DNA from: Aquiflexum balticum DSM 16537
GTDB taxonomy: Bacteria; Bacteroidota; Bacteroidia; Cytophagales; Cyclobacteriaceae
Assembly (NCBI RefSeq): GCF_900176595.1
Contig: NZ_LT838813.1
Coordinates: forward strand, 3,614,001-3,678,000
Length of the DNA: 64,000 nucleotides
Direction: 5' to 3'
Shown: positions 42,927 through 53,300 of the stretch, piece after piece
Layout of the letters: each line of letters starts with the position of its first letter
Position numbering within the stretch: the stretch's first letter is position 1
Notes under the pieces: generated by a model
The model's input: the letters and a program-made list of their open reading frames with translations, nothing else
What the model was told of the DNA's origin: nothing
The model's database searches: none
Program-made: the position numbers and the translations under genes

Positions 42927-43068
42927 CCCCTCGTTCCGATAGCTATCGGAATCGGGGACCGGAGAATTGGGCTGTTTAAAGGGAAAGTAGGGGAAGCGGC
43001 ATCGCCGCTTCCCCTACTTTCCCTCTCCTTAATAAAAACCCCGGTGGCCGAGCTTGCCGAGGCCTAAT
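42927..43068. repeat. Long-hairpin element, copy 2
   Basis: First hairpin: CCCCTCG, TTCCGATAGC, TATCGGAA, TCGGGG (42,927-42,957). Second hairpin: 21-bp perfect stem (42,980-43,000 / 43,004-43,024) with loop ATC and a purine-rich left arm AGGGAAAGTAGGGG. The tail CTCCTTAATAAAAACCCCGG, then TGGCCGAGCTTGCCGAGGCC, matches the tail of the 8.6-kb copy. It may also act as the terminator of the holA-trmB run. Confidence 0.7.
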
Positions 43069-43074
43069 CAGGTT

Positions 43075-43300
43075 AACTTTACTGTCATTCTCCTTTCTGT
43101 AAATGCCAAATTTTAAAAACTACCATTGACAGAATTTCGGAGCAGTCGTCATGCTGACGCAGGAAGCATCTCCCTAGGTTCAGGAAATGATAAATTTGAA
43201 CATAAATAGGACATCTAGAGATTCCTCGTGCCTCGGAATGACGCCCATTTTGATGTCATTCCCCTTTCTGTAAATGCCAATTTTATCAACATTTGAGACA
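43075..43300. repeat. Dispersed intergenic element, copy 3 with a doubled tail
   Basis: Contains TTTCTGTAAATGCCAAATTT at about 43,095, then GTCATGCTGACGCAGGAAGC, ATCTCCC, GAGATTCCTCG, CCTCGGAATGACG and a second TTTCTGTAAATGCCAATTTT at about 43,265. It is the most complete copy of the family seen at 4155 and 31,183. No gene. Confidence 0.65.
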
Positions 43301-43316
43301 TATGAATTTTTAAATC

Positions 43317-43772
43317 TTATCTCTTATATAATCTAGGATCAAAAATGAATGGGGCTGAAGAGATTATTTTAATTTCTGAAAAATGATCGCTTCGGGGGTT
43401 AATGAGAATATTGTATTGCTGATGGACTACTGCACTGGGAACTATGATTCCGAGTAGTTCTTGGTTTTTATAATACTCTTCTGCTATTTCTGCCAAAATT
43501 CTTGGGGCGGGGTAATGAAACCAATTTTCAGGAAGTTTTTCTCTTTCGATTGATTTTACTTTTTCATCAGGAATTTCCAAGGTCAATAATTGGAGATCCG
43601 ACTGGAACATGGGTGGAATATTGACCACAATCTCAAGTAAGGCAAGAGCCGGTACTTCTGAACAATAAAGTACAGCCCTCCCTTTTTTATTCCATCTGCC
43701 TCCGGCCATTGCTGCCCCGGTTCCACTCAGGTCATCGGCGTATTTTGGTTTAGCAAGACGATATACCAACAT
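43317..43772 (-). CDS. RES-domain toxin
   Basis: 151 residues: MLVYRLAKPKYADDLSGTGA, then GGRWNKKGRAVLYCSEVPALALLEIVVNI. Conserved RES-family positions are present: the Arg of VYRL, GGRWN, Tyr-Cys-Ser, and the Glu of LLEI. RES toxins degrade NAD+ and cause growth arrest. The start codon shares its A with the antitoxin stop codon (TAATG), so translation is coupled. The length is standard. Confidence 0.9.
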   Translation of the reverse strand: MLVYRLAKPKYADDLSGTGAAMAGGRWNKKGRAVLYCSEVPALALLEIVVNIPPMFQSDLQLLTLEIPDEKVKSIEREKLPENWFHYPAPRILAEIAEEYYKNQELLGIIVPSAVVHQQYNILINPRSDHFSEIKIISSAPFIFDPRLYKR

Positions 43773-44206
43773 TAACTGTATATGTTGTATTCTATCCTGG
43801 TCAGTAAGTCCCTTACTTTGGAAATCCCTTCAGGGTAGCCGATAACTTCCATAGGCTTTAAGCCACCCAAAGCAGTATTGGGAAGCTCTGTCCACTTGAA
43901 AAAATCCTCTCTATTACCAAAAACTTCTTCTCCATAAATAAATAAGTCTGTGGCCTCCAATAACTTAATTGCTTCCTGCTTAGGCAAAGATTTATTTTCT
44001 TTTATCCTTCTATATAGCGTCGGCTCAGAACTTGATAAAATTGTAGCGATTTGGGAAAGTCCTAAGGAAAATGAGGCCTTGAAATTCTGAAGGACAGATG
44101 CTGCCAAGCCTTTGTCAGCCACAACGTAAAAATCCAAAGGCTCTTCTACTTTAAAAGTGAATTGGTCTTTGCCAAGAATATCCAGAATGTCCTGATAATT
44201 TTTCAT
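43772..44206 (-). CDS. Xre/MbcA/ParS-type antitoxin
   Basis: 144 residues from the ATG at 44,206 (MKNYQDILDIL...); an upstream in-frame TTG would add 20 residues and read through the operator. It has an N-terminal region, a predicted HTH (LGLSQIATILSSSEPTLYRRI) and the C-terminal DUF2384/ParS toxin-binding domain (NREDFFKWTELPNTALGGLKPMEV...GISKVRDLLTRIEYNIYS). It neutralises the downstream RES toxin and probably represses its own operon through the palindrome overlapping its start codon. Confidence 0.92.
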   Translation of the reverse strand: MKNYQDILDILGKDQFTFKVEEPLDFYVVADKGLAASVLQNFKASFSLGLSQIATILSSSEPTLYRRIKENKSLPKQEAIKLLEATDLFIYGEEVFGNREDFFKWTELPNTALGGLKPMEVIGYPEGISKVRDLLTRIEYNIYS

Positions 44207-44227
44207 TTGATAAAATATTTTATCAAA
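44206..44227. promoter_or_regulatory. Perfect 22-bp palindromic operator of the toxin-antitoxin operon
   Basis: TTTGATAAAAT followed by its exact reverse complement ATTTTATCAAA. The last base is the A of the antitoxin ATG. The position and symmetry fit autorepression by a dimeric antitoxin. Confidence 0.8.
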
Positions 44228-44259
44228 TTTAAAATTTTTCCTGAGAATTAAAATTTTTT

Positions 44260-45045
44260 TTAACAATTTTCATCAAATCCCGGTCGGATAAATTTATAGG
44301 CATCAGGAAACTCTTCTTCCAGAATTTCTTTGATCTGGATCAATTTTTCCAGTAGTGGAAGAATAGACTCTTCCTCATCTTTAGACCAAAAAAGTACTCC
44401 TTGCCAAGCATCTATACTATTCTGAATGCAGATCAAAGCGACTTTTGACGCGCCATTATAAGCTCTTTCCTCAATAGGGTAATCATCCCAGAAAGACCTA
44501 TCAGAAAAGTAATTCAATGCCCCCCGACATTTCACGGGAATCATGGTTTGGTACCATTGTATTGACTCCAAATGGCTGATTATTTTTCTTAGCTTAGCAA
44601 CTTCGTTTTCATTACTTATTTCCTCTGGAATTTTTCCCAATAACAAAGGACCAAAAGACAGATCATTTGTTTTACTATTTACCCAATCCATGCACGTATT
44701 CATGTAAACTTCACTGAGGTCTGAAAGGGGATGGATATCGATTTTAATCTTGTTGATCTCATGGTCATGCATCATTTCATCCTGTTCCTCTTCATCCAGC
44801 TCATCCATGTCATCTTCCTCCATTTCAAATTCTTCTGCTGCCTCACTCAGCATTTCCATGGTCTCCATCAGTTTTTCTCTCATTTTCTCCATCTTTTCAT
44901 CCTGATCAAGGTCACTATCCATGATTGCTTTGTCCTCTTGCTCTTGAGCATAAAGGAAACACTTGGAAGTCATCTTGCAGCGTTCGCACCATCTATCACA
45001 CCAATTATAGATGCCAGGTATATGTTCAGGGTCTAATTGCTTCAT
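44260..45045 (-). CDS. Hypothetical protein with an N-terminal Cys cluster and acidic coiled coil
   Basis: 261 residues. Four Cys near the N-terminus (YNWCDRWCERCKMTSKCF; C-x3-C-x2-C-x5-C) suggest a metal or Fe-S site, although a reduced-Cys structural role is possible. Residues of about 40-95 are highly charged, rich in Glu, Asp and Met (KMEKMREKLMETMEMLSEAA; EEFEMEEDDMDELDEEEQ), probably a helix or coiled coil. The C-terminal half is helical and has a DUF-like appearance (SIQWYQTMIPVKCRGAL, ASKVALICIQNSIDAWQGVLF). No known family. It is 53 bp upstream of the antitoxin on the same strand, but the antitoxin has its own operator, so the link to the toxin-antitoxin pair is uncertain. Confidence 0.75.
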   Translation of the reverse strand: MKQLDPEHIPGIYNWCDRWCERCKMTSKCFLYAQEQEDKAIMDSDLDQDEKMEKMREKLMETMEMLSEAAEEFEMEEDDMDELDEEEQDEMMHDHEINKIKIDIHPLSDLSEVYMNTCMDWVNSKTNDLSFGPLLLGKIPEEISNENEVAKLRKIISHLESIQWYQTMIPVKCRGALNYFSDRSFWDDYPIEERAYNGASKVALICIQNSIDAWQGVLFWSKDEEESILPLLEKLIQIKEILEEEFPDAYKFIRPGFDENC

Positions 45046-45166
45046 GGTTTAATTAATTTATCTTTAAAATAAATTGAATGGGGTTAATTTTTCAAAGAAG
45101 AAGGGTCAACTATTTTATTTGATACGTTAAGTTCAGTGAATCCTTGCCTCATTTTGTGAAAGCTAT

Positions 45167-45670
45167 TTAAGTTAACTTTAATTCCATGACCAGGTCATCC
45201 ATTATAAAGCCATTCCCAATATCTATTACTTCTTTGAAAGCTTCATAGAATCCGATTCGTCTATAAAAATCAATAGCTCCCTGATTAAATTTGTTGACAT
45301 TCAGGAACATCATCTTATTTCCATTTTCTAAAGCTGCCTTCTCCACAAATTGGATCAATTTCTTTCCTATTCCCTTACCTTGGGCTTCAGGCAAGATATA
45401 GATTTTATGGATTTTGGTTTTATCGGTCCCTTCATGATTGGTTTCATAGGAAGCAAATCCCAGATACTTTCCAGTTTCCTCTGCCAAGAGAAAAATATGG
45501 TTTTTGTCTTGTAACTGAGTTTTCAATGCCTTCAGATCATACATCCAGTTTAACATGTAGTTTATTTGTTCCGGACTCAGAATATTGGAAAAAGTTTTTG
45601 GCCAAGTCTGGTAGGCGATATTTTGGATTTCGGGAAGAAGATCAGCAGAAGCCCGGACTATATTGATCAT
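45167..45670 (-). CDS. GNAT-family N-acetyltransferase
   Basis: 167 residues starting MINIVRASADLLPEIQNIAY. The acetyl-CoA-binding motif A is clear (IHKIYILPEAQGKGIGKKLIQFVEKAA), followed by the motif B-like MMFLNVNKFNQGAIDFYRRIGF. Such enzymes acetylate small amines or protein N-termini/lysines; the substrate is not predictable. It is monocistronic: about 120 bp separates it from the Cys-cluster gene. Confidence 0.92.
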   Translation of the reverse strand: MINIVRASADLLPEIQNIAYQTWPKTFSNILSPEQINYMLNWMYDLKALKTQLQDKNHIFLLAEETGKYLGFASYETNHEGTDKTKIHKIYILPEAQGKGIGKKLIQFVEKAALENGNKMMFLNVNKFNQGAIDFYRRIGFYEAFKEVIDIGNGFIMDDLVMELKLT

Positions 45671-45892
45671 AGAAGGAAATTAGGGTTATTTAGTTTTATT
45701 TCAAAGCAGGCAAGTATTGGAATAAATAGGTAATGGAATATTACTTAAATTCAGTTCTATTTGCAAGATTCCAGAGAATCAAAATATTTGAATGCATTTT
45801 TTTGACTGAAAATCATTCCCTTATTTGAAGGAAAGCATAGGGTAAATGGGACGGGCTTGCCTTGATACTTTCAATAAAAACAGAACGTAAAT

Positions 45893-45922
45893 AAAAAAAC
45901 CCTTCTTTGGGAAGGGTTTTTT
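45893..45922. terminator. Orphan bidirectional terminator
   Basis: AAAAAACCCTTC, loop TTTGG, GAAGGGTTTTTT. The A- and T-runs on both sides would stop transcription in both directions. No gene ends here: the acetyltransferase reads away from it and the next gene is 600 bp downstream. It may mark a deleted gene or an unannotated RNA in 45,680-45,890. Confidence 0.7.
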
Positions 45923-46527
45923 AGCGGGTGAATTAAGCGTAGTTTGAAAAATGAGTAATCCTAAAAAAAGTCGAGAAATAGATAAGTATTTAAAAGTGAT
46001 TTGGGGTAGTTAAAACATTTACTTTCAATTGTTAAATGAGTCTATAAACTCTGGGTGATTAATTGTTTTGGGTGATTATGATGAGTTAAAACTATGCAAT
46101 ACGAATTTAAAAAACAAAATAAAAAATAATGTTTAATTGAAATAAAATAAAAATATTTGTTTTAAGTGTAAAAAATCAGAATAATAGTTTGAAAAATAAA
46201 AATCAGGATATGAAATGCATTTATGTAGGTTTTTGGCTTTATTCAATTTTATATAAGTTCAGTTTTTTTGATTATCAATGTCATTTTTAGCCGTATTATA
46301 TCATCGTTTTTTGATGAAAAAAAATCAAAATTTTTTAAGGTTTTTTTTTCAGGCAAAGGCCAATTTCAATTACTCCTTAAGATGTTTATTTTTTATCTTT
46401 AAATCATACTATTTGATTGTTTTCCTGAAATTTCCAAAAGGGATGATTTATTTTCTTTTATATCTATAAGTAAAACTCAAGTATAAATTTGGGAGTTCAT
46501 AATAGATCTGGATTCAATGGTGATAGG
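45923..46527. other. AT-rich intergenic region, no gene supported
   Basis: Very AT-rich, with A and T runs. A 63-codon frame at 46,278-46,469 is Phe/Leu-rich and lacks a ribosome-binding site, so it is probably chance. No clear hairpin or repeat. Confidence 0.5.
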
Positions 46528-46944
46528 ATGAAAATTTCTGAAAAGATTGCGAAACAAATATTCAATCCTGAATTTCAGTTTCAGGCAAGCCGAAGCAGTG
46601 GACCTGGCGGCCAAAACGTAAATAAGGTAAACAGCAAGGTTACCTTGACTTTCAACGTATCTAACTCGGCATTGCTTGATGATATTGAAAAAGGAATTAT
46701 TATGGATAAGCTTTCCAATATGCTTGATTCAGAAGGGAACTTACAAATCCAAAGCCAAGAAAAGCGCTCTCAAATCCAGAATAAAGAAATTGCCATCAGG
46801 AAATTTTACGATATCCTCCGCAAAGCATTTCACAAAAAGAAAATAAGGAAAGTGTCCAAACCAAGTAAGGCTGCAGTAGAAAAAAGGTTAAAAGAAAAGA
46901 AAGCCCTCTCGGAAAAGAAAGAGGGAAGGAGAGGGGGATGGTAA
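46528..46944 (+). CDS. arfB: Alternative ribosome-rescue factor (ArfB/YaeJ-like peptidyl-tRNA hydrolase)
   Basis: 138 residues from the ATG at 46,528; an earlier TTG would add 13 residues. The GGQ motif lies in FQASRSSGPGGQNVNKVNSKVTL, diagnostic of class I release-factor domain 3. The long basic C-terminal tail (KKKIRKVSKPSKAAVEKRLKEKKALSEKKEGRRGGW) enters the empty mRNA channel of stalled ribosomes in ArfB. There is no codon-recognition domain, which separates it from RF1/RF2. It acts in the cytoplasm to hydrolyse peptidyl-tRNA on non-stop complexes. Confidence 0.92.
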   Translation: MKISEKIAKQIFNPEFQFQASRSSGPGGQNVNKVNSKVTLTFNVSNSALLDDIEKGIIMDKLSNMLDSEGNLQIQSQEKRSQIQNKEIAIRKFYDILRKAFHKKKIRKVSKPSKAAVEKRLKEKKALSEKKEGRRGGW

Positions 46945-47356
46945 TTTGTTATTAAACCTATAGTTCTTTTCATGTTAAGTGTTTAAGCACTTTTTTTTAA
47001 TTTTTTCTGGAAAAATCAGATATTTTTTTAAATGCAATAAAATATTAGAAAAAGAATATTTTATACCTCATAATTATTAGAATAAAATAATTTTTTTCAC
47101 TTTTAAAATTATTAATTAAGTTGATGAATGTGTTTTATTCAGAAAAATCCATGTTAAAAAATTATTATTTAATGTATTTTTAAACTCATTAAATTGGTTT
47201 TTAAATAATAATTTTTGATTTTTAAAAATTCTTATAGTTAACGGTTTAGTTGTGTGTTTTAAATTTGATTTTTTCATCGGGTTTAAAAGGTGAAAAAACT
47301 GTAAGAGATTATTGATTCTTTAAGTCATTCTTTCATTAAGCTTAATTCTTTAAAAT
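46945..47356. other. AT-rich leader region of the giant gene with a candidate promoter
   Basis: TAAATTTG at 47,260-47,267 matches the Bacteroidota -7 element TAnnTTTG, and would give a leader of about 80-90 nt. No good TTTG -33 partner is seen at the usual spacing. The shared ATAC-N10-GTAT motif is absent. No gene. Confidence 0.35.
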
Positions 47357-50300
47357 ATGGGATTTATTTACAATTTATTGGACAAAGGCATGAGGATAAT
47401 GCTTTTTTTCTCCCTCCTAAGTACCGCGGTTTTATCAGCACCAACACTGAATACTGAACGTACTTATTTTCCAGTTAATTCTGAATTTAGAATTCCTGAT
47501 AAACCAACGAAAAAGTCAGGACTAACTTTCGGCCAATCTCAATTTTTAAGGTTTGTTGGACCTTGCGGGAATAAAAGTTTACTGGATTGTAGTGAGATTC
47601 AAAAGTCTCTTCCGGTCAATCTAAGCTTTGATGGCTCTGAAGGCGGCTTGGCTAATACCGGATTTACCATGGCAGACCCACCTTCTGCTAACCGACTCAA
47701 CGAAGACGCACCAATCGGAGGCTTTACTTACTCGGGAGCCGATCAGCCAATCGGTTTCGAACCTCAATTTTTGAGTTTCGATAACGGCCGTTTGGTGGTG
47801 AACGCAAGGAAAGGAATTAATTTTATTACTAGTCCTCCGAGTACCAACACCAATACAATGATCAATGGTTTAGGTGTGGCCTTTGATGCGAACAATGCCT
47901 TTTTTACCATTAAAACAACGGTCGTAAACCCTTACTCAGACGGCAATGCCAACTCGGAACAAGCGGGCTTGTGGTTTGGACTGAATGACAATAATTATGT
48001 CAAAGTCGTAGTTGTAAACAGCGGAAATAGCGGCACTAGAAATTATGAAATGCGTCGTGAACTTGGCGGAATTAGTGGAACGGCAGATGTAGTCAATGTA
48101 AATGGTATTTCCTTTCCTGCAAATGCAAGCATAACATTAAGTTTAGATGTAAATCCTGTAAACAATGAATTGAATGGCTATTACTCCATCAATGGAGCTA
48201 CAAGGGTATTGATAGGTACATTTACAGGCACTTCTCATGCAGGGCTCATCAACGGTGCAACTGTCGATGGACAAAACGTAAGCTTTGCAGGAATAATGGC
48301 TACCAAAAGAAACGAAGCCGCAACAACTGTGGTAAACTATACTTTTGAAGATTTTTCAATTGAAGGTGAAGAAATTGTCTTACCAGATGAAATTGTTGCT
48401 CCATACCGAATAAATGTTGGCGGAAATGATTACACCAAAGATGGTGATTTATTTTTAGCAGAGAATACCATTTATTTGAGTGAATCAACGCCAACTACAG
48501 TTTCTTTAACTCCAATTACCAATCCTTATTTAGTACCCGGTGGACACGAGGATCTATATTTTCCCAGGAGATTTGGTTCTGATTTCGGTTACAATTTCCC
48601 AATAGAAAATGGTACATATTCTGTTAGGATTCATATGGTTGAGAATTTCCAGACCACAGCTGGGGCTCGGGTTTTTGATATTATCATGGAGGATAATGTG
48701 GCACAGGATAATCTGGACCTTTTTGCAGTTTATGGCAAAGGAGCACTGGGAATTACCCAAAATAACGTAACTGTTTCTGATGGGGAATTGAATATTCAGT
48801 TTTTAGCTTCGGCCAATAATGCCCTAATACAAGCCATAGAGATTCTTCCTTTGACCCAGAGCTTGGAAAAAGAAATTCTCAGCTTTGAATTTGCAGAGCA
48901 AACTGGTCCAGCTATAATTGATTTTATATCTAAAACCGTAAGTATTGAGGTAGCAGAAGGAACAGATCCAAACGGTTTGATTCCTTCGATTACAATTTCT
49001 AATCTTGCGAGTATTTCACCTTTGTCAAATGTAGCCCAGGATTTTTCAAGCCCAGTTCAATATACAGTAACAGCTGAAGATGGGAGTACAGCCATCTGGA
49101 CAGTATCAGTTTCCATCGCTACTACCGATTTTTCATTTATAGATGATTTTGATACCTATGGAACTGGCAACCTAAACATAATTGCTCCAACGCAATGGTT
49201 ATGGGAAAATGGTGCAGGAGTTCAGATTCCTGTCCTTGACCAGGGAATTTCTCCAAATACCACCCATTCTCTTGATTTTTCATTGGGCGGCCATACGCAT
49301 GATTTAATTCCTTTGACCGCAAATCCCGTTTCGCTCACTCCGAACAAACCCTTCTATTTTAGCACGTATTTCAATGTTGAGGCTTTAGGTGCAGGAGCAG
49401 GAGACAGATTAAGGACTGCAATCAGAATAGATGATGGGGATCCAGGTATTCAGTGGGTAAGGCTTCAAATGGCAAAAGCTGGAAATGATCTTATCGCCAG
49501 AATAGGTCTTGGCGATGCTGCTTCGGACAATGGAAATGTTGGGGTAGATTATGGAAAAACCATTCAATTTGTCGTAAAAGGAGAATGGGATGGTAGTGGT
49601 AACATCAATTATCTTTGGACAATTGAACCCAAATTGGATGAATCCCAAAACACTTGGGTTTCTGCCGGATTTCATCCCGTTGTCGGTACCCCTCAGATTG
49701 GAAGGTTATTTATTAGCTCTGTTAACACCAATAATGGAAAAGTTGGACCTGTAAGGCTCAGTACAGATTATAGCGAGGTAGTGACTGAAGATTTAACAAG
49801 TCCTGTACCCAGTTCAGAAAAGTCTATTTTGGATTTTCTTATTGTCGGACAGATTGGATCTACTGTAATTGATAATGAAGCAAATACAGTTCAAATTACA
49901 GTTCCATTCGGAACTGAAATTACCGAAATTTCACCTTTATTCTCTGTTTCTGAATCAGCAACTGCTTCACCTGCTTCAGGAGAAGTGCAGGATTTTTCAA
50001 GCCCTGTGGTATACACGGTTACTGCTCAAGATGGCACTATTCAGCAATGGACTGTTTCTGTAACCGTTGAAGCAGGATTTGAAGTAAAGGTGAACTTCCA
50101 GAATAATCCATCCTTTACTGTTCCGCCAGTTGGTTATTTGCCGGATTATGGAAAGCAATTTGGGTTCTCTTCTGTAACATTCGAAGGTGAAGATTATGCC
50201 TTTGGATGGAAATTGAGATCCACAGGTGACCCAATTGACGTTTCGGAAGCTTCCGATAATGGCGGAACAACTGCCTTTGGAGGAGCAGGAAGAAACAGAA

Positions 50301-53300
50301 TTGCCGGATCTTACGCTTCCGCTTCTATTAAAGATCAGCTTGAAGGAACACTACTGCATTTCCAAGGGGATAACATTATGAATACTTCAGGAGGTGTTCA
50401 AAGTTGGGCAGGACAGAGAAGGGGGAATGAACTGATTTGGGAATTGGAAGTGCCAAACGGAATCTATGATGTTACCATAGGTCTTGGAGATAAAGATATC
50501 AATAACATAGACAGCAGACATAGCGCTACCATAGAAGGGATTACCATTATCCCGGCTAAAGTTGCCGTCGCAGGAGAGGTTAGGGTAGAGACCATGACAG
50601 TGGAAGTGACTGATGGATTCCTTACCATGAACGGTGTTGGTGGGTTTAATTCCAAAATTACCCATATTGAAATCGTTGAAAGTACAAATGCACTAACCGC
50701 AGGTGCCCTATCTTTTGACCCAGCTTCTTTGGCTACTGGCTTGTCGCCAGAAACTACAGGTTCATTTATTGGAAATTTAAATGGCAGTGGTGCAACAGAT
50801 ATAGGATTGGTAATTGATGATGTTGTAAATGTTATCAATAAGAACAACACAGGTTTCAACGATTGGTTGACCCTTCCGGGAACTGCTGGACTTGGTGAAA
50901 TCACCTTTAACACCACTTCTGTTGGTTTGCCACTGGGTACAACTAGGAATAATACCATCATAGCAACTGCAAAAGGGTTCTCCCCAGCGTTGCTTGAAGT
51001 CGATTTCACAGTAACCGAAGCATTGATACTTCAGGTAAGTGAAGGATCACTTTCATTTGAAGGTATAGAAGGAAGCCCCATTTCCACTCAATCAATAACT
51101 GTTTCTGCCAATTCAGGATCTCCATCAATAGTATTAACAGATGACCCAAGCGCCACAGCTTGGTTAGTCATACCTTCAGAACCTGTTTTGGGAGAGTTAG
51201 AATTTGGGATTCTGCCAGGTTTGCTGCCAGGAGAATATTCAACGACTATAACAGTTTCAGATGTAGACGGTCTTTATGAACCTACTGAAATTCTTGTCTC
51301 TCTTTCAATTATTGAATCACCACCTAGTACTGAAAAGGAAATAACCACAATCTCTTTTGGAGAAGCATACGGAGATCCTATAATCGATGCGGAGAATTCA
51401 ACAATTTCATTTATAGTTCCAAGTGGAACTGATGTTACATCTTTAATACCTGAATTTAGTGTTTCGGAAGGTGCATCTGTTCTACCGGAATCCGGTACCA
51501 CTTTGGACTTTACCAATCCGGTAATTTTTACTGTAACTGCTGAAGATGGTAGTATTCAAGAATGGACCGTTTCAGTAATTGTTGAAGAAGCTCCGTTTGT
51601 TCCATTTGAAGCTAAAATTAACTTCCAGAATAATCCATCTTTCACTGTTCCGCCAGTTGGCTATTTGCCGGATTATGGTAAGCAATTTGGCTTCTCTTCA
51701 GTGACAGTTGATGATGTAGATTATGCCTTTGGATGGAAATTAAGGTCCAATGGAGACCCAATAGATGTTTCGGAAGCTTCAGATAATGGTGGAACAACTG
51801 CCACAGGAGGGGCCGGAAGAAATAGAATTGCCGGATCATACGCTTCTGCATCTATTCAAGACCAGCTTGAAGGAACATTATTGCATTTCCAAGGAGATAA
51901 CATTATGAATACAACAGGTGGTGTTCAAAGTTGGGCAGGACAGAGAAGGGGGAAGGAACTGATCTGGGAATTGGAAGTACCAAACGGAATCTATGATGTT
52001 ACCATAGGTCTTGGAGATAAAGATATCAATAACATAGACAGCAGGCATAGTGCTACCATAGAAGGAATTACCATTATCCCAGCTAAAGTTGCAGTCGCTG
52101 GAGAGGTCAGGGTAGAGACCATGACAGTGGAAGTGACTGATGGATTCCTTACCATGAACGGTGTTGGTGGGTTTAATTCCAAAATCACCCATATTGAAAT
52201 AGTTGAAAGTACGAATGCACCAAGTGCAGGTGTTCTATCTTTTGATCCTGCTTCTTTGTTAACTGGCTTGGTACCGGAAACAACAGGTTCATTTATTGGT
52301 AATCTAAATGGAAGCGGGGCAACTGGTATTGGATTGGTTATTGATGATGTGATAAATGTTATCAATAAGAACAACACAGGTTTCAACGATTGGTTGACCC
52401 TTCCGGGAACTGCAGGACTTGGTGAAATCACCTTTAGCACCACGTCTGTTGGTTTGCCACTTGGTACAACTAGGAACAATACCATCATAGCAACTGCCAA
52501 AGGGTTCTCACCGGCGTTACTAGAGGTTGATTTTGAAGTTACCGAAGGACCATGCAGTCCATTTAGTACTGTGCCTTGTGATCAGATTGTAAAATCCCTT
52601 CCGGTTAACTTAACTTTTGATGGAACAGAAGGTGGGTTGCTATCTGGAAATGGAATAGAAACTGGATTCACTATGGTTGATCCATATTCAGGAACGAGAG
52701 TTGCTGAAGATGGAACACCTACTTTTGCTTCAATTCCATCCTACGAGCCTTCCAAATTGACCATTTCAGATGGTAATTTGGTAATGAATGCATCTAAGGG
52801 CATTGCATTTTTAACAAATAATGCTCAGATCAATACTTTAGGAATTGGACTTCAAGGAATCAATACGAAACTCACTATTGAAACGAAGTTATTGGGTATA
52901 AATACTGGTCCAAATGCGGCTCAGGCTGGAATTTGGTTTGGTATTGATGATAAAAACTTTGTGAAACTAAATGTAAATGGTACTAACGTAGAGGTTAGGA
53001 GAGAAATCAACGATATATCCTCAACAGCAGCTGCTGCTTCCAATATCGATCAAATCCAAATCACAGGAGTTGTCATCGCTGGTTATGATGTGACTTTACG
53101 AATGGAAATTGATCCAATTGGACAAACCATTACGTCATATTATGCAGTTGGTGAAGGAGCCTTTATCCCAGTTACGAAAACCGGATTCCCAACTTTAGCT
53201 TTAACTCAGGTTTATCTTGATGGGTTGAATTCCGGGGATTTGTTGGGTACAACTTTCGCTGGTATTTATTCCACTTATAGAAATAATGCAACTTCCTTCA

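Noticed and set aside
46278-46469. 63-codon Phe/Leu-rich frame
   Set aside because: AT-rich chance frame with no ribosome-binding site and no neighbouring partner.
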